From contig NZ_QETH01000003.1 in NCBI RefSeq assembly GCF_003105115.1, positions 56,629 to 120,628 on the forward strand: DNA of 64,000 nt. Direction: 5' to 3'. This stretch comes from Flavobacterium sp. HTF (lineage in GTDB: Bacteria; Bacteroidota; Bacteroidia; Flavobacteriales; Flavobacteriaceae). Shown in pieces: positions 27,733 to 36,224 of the stretch. A program made the translations under genes and the position numbers. Each line of letters starts with the position of its first letter. Position 1 is the stretch's first letter. The notes beneath the pieces were generated by a model. That model saw only the letters and a program-made list of their open reading frames with translations. It ran no database searches and was not told the DNA's origin.

Positions 27733-30700
27733 ATGTTTACAAACCAAAAAATTAAGCCGCTTAAATGGTGCTTTCTGGTAGTCTTATTACTTGGAAACAT
27801 TGTTATGAATGCACAGGAGAAAAAAGTCACCGGAAAAGTTACTTCCAGTGAAGACTTACTCGGACTTCCTGGTGCCAATGTGTATGTCAAAGGATCTTCT
27901 GTGGGAGGATCTACAGATATGGACGGAAATTATTCTGTTTTCGTTTCAGAAAAAAATGCTGTTTTGGTCTTCAACTTTGTAGGATATCAGACAGTTGAAA
28001 TTCCGGTGGGCAACAAAACTGTGGTAAACGTGAGTTTAAAACCAGATACCAAAAATCTTGAAGAAGTAATTGTTGTGGGTTACGGTACCCGTAAAAAAAG
28101 CGACATTACAGGTTCAGTTTCTTCGGTAACGGCAAAAGAACTTACGGCTTATCCTTTGCTAAATGCAGAACAGGCTTTACAGGGGCGCGCCGCGGGTGTT
28201 GCTGTACAGTCTAACAATGGTGGTGAACCGGGAGCTCCTGTAAAAATCAGGGTTCGTGGAGGAACGTCTATCAATGCGAGTGGAGATGCTCTTATTGTGG
28301 TAGATGGTTTTGCAGGTGTTTCAATGCCGGCGCCTCAGGATATTGCGTCTATAGAGGTTCTGAAAGATGCTTCTGCAACTGCAATCTACGGATCCAGAGG
28401 TTCCAACGGGGTTATTATGGTAACCACCAAAAAAGGAAAACCAGGAAAACCGGTAATCGAAATCAGTAACTCAACTTCTATACAAACTGTTAACAACAAA
28501 CTGCATTTATTAAACGCAGATCAGTTTGTAGCGTACAGAAAAAGTTTTACCACACACACTGCAGCCGGCGAAAACACAGACTGGCAGGATGTTATCTATC
28601 GTGACGGAATGGTTTCGAATACACAATTGTCTTTCTCGGGTGGTTCTGATAAAGTAAGATATTATGTTTCCGGAACTTATTTTAATCAGGACGGGGTTGT
28701 AATCAATTCAGGAATTGACAAATACACTATTGTAAGCAATCTTGAAGCTGATCTTACTGATAAGTTTAAAGTGGGTTTAAACACTTTTCAAAGCAAACAA
28801 AACAAAGAAGGAATTATCAGCCAGACTGGTGCGGGCGGTACGGGTGCTGCGGGTGTAATTGCTTCAGCATACCGATTTATGCCGGATAAAGGAATTTATA
28901 ATGCTGATGGCACATATACTTCTACAGCGCCAATCGGAGACGATATTGATAATCCGTACGCTACTGCGATGGAGAATATTTTAGAAACTGTTTCTATTGT
29001 AAACAGAAATAATTTCTTTGCTTCTTATCAAATTACAAAAGATCTGAATTTCAAAACTACTTTAGGTTTAACCGATAATAATTCACAAACCGGAAGATTT
29101 ACACCTTCTACTTTGATTGCAGGGAAAAACATTAAGGGAGAAGCTTCTGTAAACAACACCAGATTTTCTTCTTTCCTGACAGAGAATTATTTGACTTTCA
29201 AACGTGAAATTATCGAAAAAGGAGTTCTGACCGTATTGGGAGGTTATTCATACCAAAAGAATAAAAACGAAAGTTCGTATGCCGCTTCAAGAGGATTTTT
29301 GACGAATACAAACTCATACCGCAATTTAGGGGCAGGAACTGTATTCTTAAAACCGGATTCTAATTTATCAGAAACAGAATTGATTTCTGCTTTCGGAAGG
29401 TTGAATTTCGATTATGATGATAAATATTTACTAACGTTTACTGCCAGACGAGATGGTTCTTCAAGCTTTAGTAAAAACTACAAATACGGAACTTTCCCAT
29501 CCGGAGCTATTGGATGGAATGTTAGTAAAGAAAATTTCTTAAAAGACAGCAAAACAGTTTCAAACCTTAAATTAAGAGCAAGTTACGGAGCAACTGGTAA
29601 CCCGTCTATCGGTGCCTATTCTACGCTTTCAAGATTCTCTGAAATTTATGATGTGAGCGGTGACGTAATTGTAAATGCAGTTCAGCTGACTTCATTGGAC
29701 AATCCTAACTTAAAATGGGAAACTTCATACCAACAGGATTACGGAATTGATTTAGGTTTATTTGATAACAGAATCAGCCTTACAGCAGATTATTATAAAA
29801 CGATTACCAAAGATTTATTATTCAACAGACCGCTTCCGGGAGTTTCAGGAATTGCTTCACAGCTTCAGAACGTGGGTGAATTAGAAAACAAAGGATGGGA
29901 ACTTGGAATTAATACTAAAAACTTTATTGGGGCAGATTTTACGTGGTCAACAAGTTTTAATATTTCTTCAAACAAAAACAAAGTACTGAAACTAGCTGAT
30001 AACAAAGACCTTTTGATTAACTCTGCTCCGGGTCACTTCCTGGCAACAGAATCACAGATTTTAAGAGTCGGACAGCCGGTTGGATCTTTCTTTGGGTTTG
30101 TTTATGACGGTGTAATCCAACAGGGAGAAACTGTTTTACCAGGTAACTTTGAAACTGCTCCGGGTGGCGAAAAATTCAGGGATGTAAACGGTGACGGAAA
30201 ATTAGATTCACAGGACAAAACGATTATCGGGAATCCAAATCCGGATTTCATCTTCGGTTTGAACAATGATTTCACTTATAAAAACCTGGATTTAAATATC
30301 TTCTTTCAGGGATCACAGGGTAATCAGATTTTGAACTATACTTTGATGGAACTGGCATCAGGAAACAACAATGCTACAACTGAAGTACTGGATGCATGGA
30401 CTCCAACCAATACCGATACAAATGTTCCTGCCAACGCTGCAAGAACAAAAAGAATTACATCAAGATTTGTTTACGATGCAAGTTACATCCGTTTAAAAAA
30501 CATCTCTATAGGATATAGCTTAAGCGAAAAAATTGTTTCGAAAATAGGATTAAGCAAAGTTCGTTTTTACATCAGTGCACAAAACCTTTGGACGATTACA
30601 GATTATCCGGGTTCAGATCCTGAAACCAATTACTTAAATGACACCAATTCAAGAAGTAATACCAATTTAGGATTGGATTACGGAGGTTATCCAAACGTAA

Positions 30701-30735
30701 AAACGTTTACAGCAGGATTTAATGTAAAATTTTAG
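27733..30735 (+). CDS. SusC-like TonB-dependent outer-membrane transporter
   Basis: 1000 aa. Signal peptide about 1-28 (ending MNAQ). The carboxypeptidase-D-like N-terminal domain (about 31-108) carries VTGKVTSSEDLLGLPGANVYV. The SusC TonB-box-type motif EVIVVGYG lies at about 113-120, followed by a plug domain (about 125-235) and a 22-strand barrel ending in an aromatic residue (NVKF). It should import oligosaccharides across the outer membrane with its SusD partner, powered by TonB. It is slightly on the short side for SusC proteins but complete. Start ATG at 27733 overlaps an out-of-frame ATG four bases earlier. Confidence 0.95.
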   Translation: MFTNQKIKPLKWCFLVVLLLGNIVMNAQEKKVTGKVTSSEDLLGLPGANVYVKGSSVGGSTDMDGNYSVFVSEKNAVLVFNFVGYQTVEIPVGNKTVVNVSLKPDTKNLEEVIVVGYGTRKKSDITGSVSSVTAKELTAYPLLNAEQALQGRAAGVAVQSNNGGEPGAPVKIRVRGGTSINASGDALIVVDGFAGVSMPAPQDIASIEVLKDASATAIYGSRGSNGVIMVTTKKGKPGKPVIEISNSTSIQTVNNKLHLLNADQFVAYRKSFTTHTAAGENTDWQDVIYRDGMVSNTQLSFSGGSDKVRYYVSGTYFNQDGVVINSGIDKYTIVSNLEADLTDKFKVGLNTFQSKQNKEGIISQTGAGGTGAAGVIASAYRFMPDKGIYNADGTYTSTAPIGDDIDNPYATAMENILETVSIVNRNNFFASYQITKDLNFKTTLGLTDNNSQTGRFTPSTLIAGKNIKGEASVNNTRFSSFLTENYLTFKREIIEKGVLTVLGGYSYQKNKNESSYAASRGFLTNTNSYRNLGAGTVFLKPDSNLSETELISAFGRLNFDYDDKYLLTFTARRDGSSSFSKNYKYGTFPSGAIGWNVSKENFLKDSKTVSNLKLRASYGATGNPSIGAYSTLSRFSEIYDVSGDVIVNAVQLTSLDNPNLKWETSYQQDYGIDLGLFDNRISLTADYYKTITKDLLFNRPLPGVSGIASQLQNVGELENKGWELGINTKNFIGADFTWSTSFNISSNKNKVLKLADNKDLLINSAPGHFLATESQILRVGQPVGSFFGFVYDGVIQQGETVLPGNFETAPGGEKFRDVNGDGKLDSQDKTIIGNPNPDFIFGLNNDFTYKNLDLNIFFQGSQGNQILNYTLMELASGNNNATTEVLDAWTPTNTDTNVPANAARTKRITSRFVYDASYIRLKNISIGYSLSEKIVSKIGLSKVRFYISAQNLWTITDYPGSDPETNYLNDTNSRSNTNLGLDYGGYPNVKTFTAGFNVKF

Positions 30736-30755
30736 TCTAATAAAAAATATTATGA

Positions 30756-30801
30756 AATCGCCAGGATTCAAAATCAAATAGCACAACTCAGAATGGCGAT
30801 T
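30756..30801. repeat. Hairpin in the susC-susD gap
   Basis: 8-bp arms AATCGCCA (30756-30763) and TGGCGATT (30794-30801) enclose a 30-nt loop within the 100-bp gap between susC and susD. It may tune the relative expression of the two genes by mRNA processing or partial termination. Confidence 0.4.
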
Positions 30802-30835
30802 CCATATTCCGTTAAAAAACAAATATTATCCACAT

Positions 30836-32356
30836 ATGAAAAAATATATAGCTTTTCTTTTCTTCGGAACACTCGCTTTCTTTAGCTGTTCTGATCTGGA
30901 AGAACATCCGGTAGGAATTATTCGTCCAGAAAACTTTTTCAACAATACAGACGATTTGCAGGCAGCTGTAAACGGAAGTTTTGCCAATATTGCTCACAAT
31001 AATTATTGGGGAAGAGAATTTACAATTGCATTAATGCTTAGAGATGACATGGCCGATATTGGCGACAGAACTACTCAGGCAGCACGTATTGATGTAAATG
31101 ACATGAATATGAACGATACCAATGCACTTGTGGCCAACTTCTGGCCTCAGTCGTATGTAATCATTACAGCAGCAAATCAGGCTATTGAAGGTGCTAAAAA
31201 AACACCCGGAGATCCTGCAAAAGTAAACGCGATTGTGGCACAGGCTTATTTTGCAAGAGCTTTTACTTATTACCATTTAGTACGCCTTTTTGGAGACATT
31301 CCATACATTGATTTTGTTGTAAACGATGTTTCTCAGGTAAACTCTTTAAGCAGAACCAAAGAAGCTGATGTTTATCCAAAAATTATTGCCGATTTAGAAT
31401 TTGCAAAACAATGGCTGGATGACAAGCCAAAAGTAAAAGCGGTTCCGGGTAAAGCTACTGCAGCAGGATATCTGGCTTCTGTATATTTAACCCTTAAAAA
31501 TTATCAAAAAGCATATGATGAAGCCAAATTTGTAATTACAAATGAAGCCAAGTTTGGTTTAGGATTAGATGCCGATTTTCAGGATTTGTTCAATGCTACA
31601 AAGGCGGCATCATTAAAAGAACCTTTGTTTACAATTGATTTTAACAACCTGACATCAGGTAATTATGGTCAGGATTATACGGCATTTTTTACCGGTTCTT
31701 TAAAAGACGATAGCTACAGCTACGGTCAGGGGTTTTCTGTGGCTGTGCCATCTCTGAAAGTTTTCAACACCTGGGATCAGAGAGATTACAGAAGAGCGGT
31801 AAGTTTTGATACTATCATCAGAAAGAAAACCGGACCTGGGGGTTCATTACAAATTTACCCTTCCAGTGATAACGAAAAAGCACCTCGCCCCCATATTGCC
31901 AAATATTATCGTTTTCCAGGAAAAGCAGGTGCCAACGGAAGAACTTCTCAGCACAACTACATCACCATGCGTTACGCCGAGGTATTATTGACTGCTGCTG
32001 AAGCTTTAAATGAAATTACTCCGGGAACTACAGAAGCTGACGGTTATGTTAACAGAGTTCGTGCAAGAGCCAGAAATAAAGCCGGTAAGCAGGTTTCTTT
32101 TCCTGCAAATGTAACTCCGGGTTTATCTCAGGCTGATTTCAGGAAAATGGTTATTGACGAAAGAAGATTAGAACTGGCTTTTGAATATATCAGATGGTAT
32201 GACATCAAAAGGCTTCAGAATGGTCCAGAAGTATTTGGTCCGAACGGTTTAGAACCGCATGCTAATTTTGATCCTGCAAAAGATTATTTATGGCCTTTGC
32301 CGGGAACTGAGTTGGCAATAAATCCTAATCTGGCTCCTAATAACCACGGTTATTAA
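30836..32356 (+). CDS. SusD-like surface glycan-binding lipoprotein
   Basis: 506 aa. Lipoprotein signal with the lipidated cysteine at C18 (AFFSC), followed by SDLEE, an acidic stretch that fits the lipoprotein export signal for display on the cell surface. The SusD fold is shown by TPR-like helices (for example AYFARAFTYYHLVRLFGDIP at about 139-158) and the C-terminal RagB/SusD region YITMRYAEVLLTAAEALNE and FRKMVIDERRLELAFE. It caps the SusC barrel and binds the glycan. It follows SusC after 100 bp and precedes the GH88 gene by 23 bp, so the three share an operon. Confidence 0.95.
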   Translation: MKKYIAFLFFGTLAFFSCSDLEEHPVGIIRPENFFNNTDDLQAAVNGSFANIAHNNYWGREFTIALMLRDDMADIGDRTTQAARIDVNDMNMNDTNALVANFWPQSYVIITAANQAIEGAKKTPGDPAKVNAIVAQAYFARAFTYYHLVRLFGDIPYIDFVVNDVSQVNSLSRTKEADVYPKIIADLEFAKQWLDDKPKVKAVPGKATAAGYLASVYLTLKNYQKAYDEAKFVITNEAKFGLGLDADFQDLFNATKAASLKEPLFTIDFNNLTSGNYGQDYTAFFTGSLKDDSYSYGQGFSVAVPSLKVFNTWDQRDYRRAVSFDTIIRKKTGPGGSLQIYPSSDNEKAPRPHIAKYYRFPGKAGANGRTSQHNYITMRYAEVLLTAAEALNEITPGTTEADGYVNRVRARARNKAGKQVSFPANVTPGLSQADFRKMVIDERRLELAFEYIRWYDIKRLQNGPEVFGPNGLEPHANFDPAKDYLWPLPGTELAINPNLAPNNHGY

Positions 32357-32379
32357 AGCCTTATATCTTAAATTTACTT

Positions 32380-33561
32380 ATGAATAAAGTTAATCACATA
32401 TTATTTATTCTTGGGTTTGCACTGCTGTTTTCAGCGTGCAAATCCAAAAATAATGTTCAAACCAATTCAGCTTCAGATTCCAATAATCTTCTTGAAACCC
32501 GTTACAGAATGATGATGGAATATCCTGTAGATTCTATGTCAATGCCACGCAGCATGACCATAAAATCCAATCTCATAAAGAAAGTACCTTCGCGAGATTG
32601 GACAAGTGGTTTTTTTGCCGGAAACTTATGGCAATTGTACCGATTAACAGGAAATTCAGATTATAAAAAACAGGCCGAAAAGTGGACTCCTTTTAGTAAA
32701 AAAGAAAGTGTAAACAGAGGTTCGCACGATGTTGGTTTTAAAGTTTTCTGCGCTTTTGGCGAAGGCCTGAAAGTCGAAAAAAACAGCGATTACGAGCAAA
32801 CAATCATCAAGGGAGCCGAAACTTTATGCACGCGTTTTGACGAAAAAGTGGGTGCAATCCGTTCCTGGGATTTCAATAAAGAAATCTGGGATTATCCGGT
32901 TATCATTGATAATATGATGAATCTGGAATTACTTTTTGAAGCATCCAAATTATCAGGCAACAAAAAATACCATGATATTGCTGTACAGCATGCCAATACC
33001 ACGCTAAAAAATCAGTTTAGAAAAGACAACAGTTGTTATCACGTTATTGATTATAATCCGGCTACGGGTGCTGTCAGAAAAAAAACAACTTTGCAAGGGT
33101 ATAATGATGATTCTGTGTGGGCACGCGGTCAGGCCTGGGCAGTTTACGGATTTACTATGTCGTACCGATATACTAAAGACAAAGCCTATATCGATCAGGC
33201 AGAAGCCACTGCAGCCTTTTTTATGACAAATAAAAACCTGCCCGAAGACGGGATTCCGTATTGGGATTTTAAAGATCCGGCAATTCCAGATTCAGCACGC
33301 GATGTTTCTGCCGCAACTATAATGGCGTCTGCTTTATATGAACTTTATGGTTATACCAAAAATGAACGTTATCTCGCTTTCGCGGATAAAATAATCAGGA
33401 CTTTACATTCGGAAAAATACATTTTAAACAAAGAAATCAATGCACCTTTTATTCTCGATCACAGTACCGGCAACTGGCCAAAACATGATGAAATCGATGA
33501 ACCTATAGTCTATGCCGATTATTATTTTCTGGAAGCATTATTAAGAAAAAAAGACTTATAA
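32380..33561 (+). CDS. GH88 unsaturated glucuronyl hydrolase, lipoprotein
   Basis: 393 aa. Lipoprotein signal with C20 (LLFSAC) followed by KSKNN, which lacks the acidic surface-export signal and suggests a periplasm-facing lipoprotein. The (alpha/alpha)6 barrel carries D117 (SHDVGF) and D177 (VIIDNMMN), whose 60-residue spacing matches the two catalytic Asp residues of characterised GH88 enzymes. GH88 enzymes remove the 4,5-unsaturated uronic acid left at chain ends by polysaccharide lyases. Its presence means a lyase should act upstream, the beta-helix protein at 21477 being the only candidate in the window. It ends 3 bp before the next GH2 gene. Confidence 0.92.
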   Translation: MNKVNHILFILGFALLFSACKSKNNVQTNSASDSNNLLETRYRMMMEYPVDSMSMPRSMTIKSNLIKKVPSRDWTSGFFAGNLWQLYRLTGNSDYKKQAEKWTPFSKKESVNRGSHDVGFKVFCAFGEGLKVEKNSDYEQTIIKGAETLCTRFDEKVGAIRSWDFNKEIWDYPVIIDNMMNLELLFEASKLSGNKKYHDIAVQHANTTLKNQFRKDNSCYHVIDYNPATGAVRKKTTLQGYNDDSVWARGQAWAVYGFTMSYRYTKDKAYIDQAEATAAFFMTNKNLPEDGIPYWDFKDPAIPDSARDVSAATIMASALYELYGYTKNERYLAFADKIIRTLHSEKYILNKEINAPFILDHSTGNWPKHDEIDEPIVYADYYFLEALLRKKDL

Positions 33562-33564
33562 CAT

Positions 33565-35997
33565 ATGAGAAAACAACCTTACCACTATAAGTCTTTTTTT
33601 GCGTTAGTTTTTGTTTTTCAGTTTTGTCTGGGCAGCGTTTTTGCCCAGACAAAAACTATAATGCGGACAAAAATGAATATTAATGATAATTGGCTTTATT
33701 TAGAAAACAACACTCCAAACCTAAATGATGCTCAAAAAGCAGTCAACTGGACCGGAATAAATTTACCTCACAGCTGGAACAGCGAAGATGCCACAGACTT
33801 AAATCCGGGCTACAGACGTGATGCTAGCTGGTATCAGAAAAAATTAAACGTTCGTCAAATTGATAAGGACCAACGCTATTTTTTATATTTTGAAGGATCT
33901 AATGTAACCACCAGAGTATATGTAAACGGAACAGAGGCCGGTGGACATATCGGCGGTTATATCGGATTCACAATTGACGTTACCCAATATATCAAAGCCG
34001 GAAACAATGAGATTTTTGTTCGCGTTGATAATAGTTATGATATCGAAATTATCCCGTCCCAAAAAAGTGACTTTTTTATTTATGGAGGAATTACACGTGA
34101 TGTCTGGTTTTTATCCAAATACAAAACCAACATTGATAACCTGAAAATTTCAACTCCCGAAGTATCGGCTAAAAAATCTTCCTTAAACGTTATTGCATCC
34201 ACTATCAATCCTGATAATGCCAAAGAACTTTCATTAACGGTAGTTTTGAAAAATCCGAAAGGGAAAAAGGTCGCGAGTAAAACAGTTCCGGTTACGGATA
34301 AAAAATCTACTATAACTTTTGAAAACATCAAAAATCCTGAATTATGGGATACGCAAAAACCTAATTTATATACGGTAACTGCTGTTTTATCCGAAAAAAA
34401 TCAGGTTAAAGACAGTGTTAATGAGAAAGTGGGTTTCAGATGGTTTGAGTTTAAAGATCATGGCCCATTTTACCTTAACGGAAAAAGACTTCTGATTCGT
34501 GGTACACACCGACACGAAGAACAAGCCGGAGTTGGCGCTGCCATGAGCAATGCACAACATCGTGCCGATATGGAATCGATAAAAAAAATGGGGGCTAATT
34601 TTGTTCGTCTCGCACATTATCCGCAAGATCCTGAAATTTACAAAGCCTGCGATGAACTTGGTCTTTTGGTTTGGGACGAATTGCCTTGGTGTCGTGGCGG
34701 AATTGGTGATGAGCTCTGGAAAACGAATACCAAAAATATGCTGGCAGAAATCATCAGTCAAAATTATAACCATCCAAGTATTATTATCTGGTCTTTAGGA
34801 AATGAAATGAACTGGCTTCCGGATTTTCCCGACGGGGATAATACAGAAAAAACAAATGCTTTCTTAACCGAAATAAATGATATTGCGCATAAATTAGATC
34901 CAAACAGAAAAACAGCTATCAGAAAATACTATGAAGGCTCGCATATTGTTGATGTCTTCTCCCCTTCTATCTGGTCTGGGTGGTATTCAGGAAGTTATAA
35001 GAGTTATCAAAAAGCGATAGACGTTTACAAAAAAGAATACAACCATTTTATTCATGCAGAATATGGCGGAGACAGTCATGTCGGACGCCACAGCGAAAAT
35101 CCGATAACCGGTGAAGGCATTATAAAGGCCGAAGGCTGGGAAGAAGCAATTGTGCAGACCAAAGTGGCTAATGTGGCACAAATTGGGGATTGGAGCGAAA
35201 ATTATATCGTCGACTTATTCGACTGGCACTTGCATATATCCGAGAATGATCCAACGTTTGTGGGTAATATTCAGTGGGCATTCAAGGATTTTGCAACGCC
35301 GTTACGTCCCGAAGATGATATTCCCTACATGAACCAAAAAGGATTGGTGGACAGAAACGGGATTCCGAAAGATGCCTATTATGTCTTTAAAAGTTACTGG
35401 GGCGACGAACCATTCGCCTATATCGAATCCCATACCTGGACAGAGCGTCAGGGACCTGAAAACACACCAAGAACAATTAATGTTTTTAGCAATTGCGAAA
35501 AAGTAACCTTATATCACGACGGAAAAAATCTTGGTGAAAAACAAAGAAATATTGCCAGTTATCCTGCTTGTGGCCTGACGTGGGATATTAATTTCAAAAA
35601 GGGAGAAAATGTTTTAGTTGCGATTGGAAAAAATAAAGAAGGTAAAACAGTATCAGATACGCTAAAAGTAAATTATCGTTTTAACAAAAATGAATCGGCT
35701 GTATCGCTGCAATTATCTTCAGAAAAACTAAAAAACGGAAACTATCTTGTGACGGCTATTGCGGTAGATAATAACAATTTACGTTGTTTAGATTATGAAG
35801 AAAGCGTATATTTCCAATGTCTTAAAGGTGGGAAAACCTTAAAAAACCAGGGAACTCCTACGGGAAGTGAATCTATTAAAATGGCAAACGGAAAAGCTGC
35901 TATTGAAGTTATTCCCGATGGATTGAATATCCCGATTGAAATGACGGTTCTGAACCAGAATTTTAAAGGAGAATATTTGAAGATTCCTGTTCAATAA
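33565..35997 (+). CDS. GH2 beta-glycosidase, galactosidase or glucuronidase type
   Basis: 810 aa. Signal peptide about 1-28. It has the GH2 sugar-binding domain (about 45-185), Ig-like domain (about 190-290), TIM barrel (about 290-600) and C-terminal beta domains. The acid/base is E414 in LGNEMNW and the nucleophile E499 in HAEYGGD. An N590-Q-K592 triplet is present; N-x-K is the carboxylate-binding motif of beta-glucuronidases, but this position is also common in ordinary GH2 beta-galactosidases of Bacteroidota, so specificity is open. It is likely periplasmic and acts on oligosaccharides imported by SusCD. It is co-transcribed with GH88. Confidence 0.88.
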   Translation: MRKQPYHYKSFFALVFVFQFCLGSVFAQTKTIMRTKMNINDNWLYLENNTPNLNDAQKAVNWTGINLPHSWNSEDATDLNPGYRRDASWYQKKLNVRQIDKDQRYFLYFEGSNVTTRVYVNGTEAGGHIGGYIGFTIDVTQYIKAGNNEIFVRVDNSYDIEIIPSQKSDFFIYGGITRDVWFLSKYKTNIDNLKISTPEVSAKKSSLNVIASTINPDNAKELSLTVVLKNPKGKKVASKTVPVTDKKSTITFENIKNPELWDTQKPNLYTVTAVLSEKNQVKDSVNEKVGFRWFEFKDHGPFYLNGKRLLIRGTHRHEEQAGVGAAMSNAQHRADMESIKKMGANFVRLAHYPQDPEIYKACDELGLLVWDELPWCRGGIGDELWKTNTKNMLAEIISQNYNHPSIIIWSLGNEMNWLPDFPDGDNTEKTNAFLTEINDIAHKLDPNRKTAIRKYYEGSHIVDVFSPSIWSGWYSGSYKSYQKAIDVYKKEYNHFIHAEYGGDSHVGRHSENPITGEGIIKAEGWEEAIVQTKVANVAQIGDWSENYIVDLFDWHLHISENDPTFVGNIQWAFKDFATPLRPEDDIPYMNQKGLVDRNGIPKDAYYVFKSYWGDEPFAYIESHTWTERQGPENTPRTINVFSNCEKVTLYHDGKNLGEKQRNIASYPACGLTWDINFKKGENVLVAIGKNKEGKTVSDTLKVNYRFNKNESAVSLQLSSEKLKNGNYLVTAIAVDNNNLRCLDYEESVYFQCLKGGKTLKNQGTPTGSESIKMANGKAAIEVIPDGLNIPIEMTVLNQNFKGEYLKIPVQ

Positions 35998-36050
35998 AAA
36001 AGCTTTTTTTGCCATAAAGGCGCTAAGGAGCAAAGTTTTAAAAGTTTGTT

Positions 36051-36152
36051 TGTCATTCTGACGAAGGAAGAATCTTCGTAAGTAGCTCTACAAAAATTGG
36101 CGATTTAGCTTGCGGAGTTACTCGTGAAGATTCTTCCTTCGTCAGAATGACA
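36051..36152. repeat. Palindromic dispersed element, copy B
   Basis: Perfect 27-bp arms at 36051-36077 and 36126-36152 enclose a 48-nt loop. The arms are nearly the same as in copy A (23238-23326), and the loop aligns with copy A's loop only after reverse complementing, so the two copies are inverted with respect to each other and enclose the HTCS-SusCD-GH88-GH2 block. Confidence 0.88.
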
Positions 36153-36224
36153 AAAATGAGAAAAAACTTTGTGCCTTACCGCTTTAGTGATAAAAAACAC
36201 ACCAAATAAAAAACAAAATAAAAA

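Noticed and set aside
34387..34773. 128-aa antisense frame inside the 810-aa GH2 gene
   Set aside because: Shadow frame opposite a well-supported catalytic domain.
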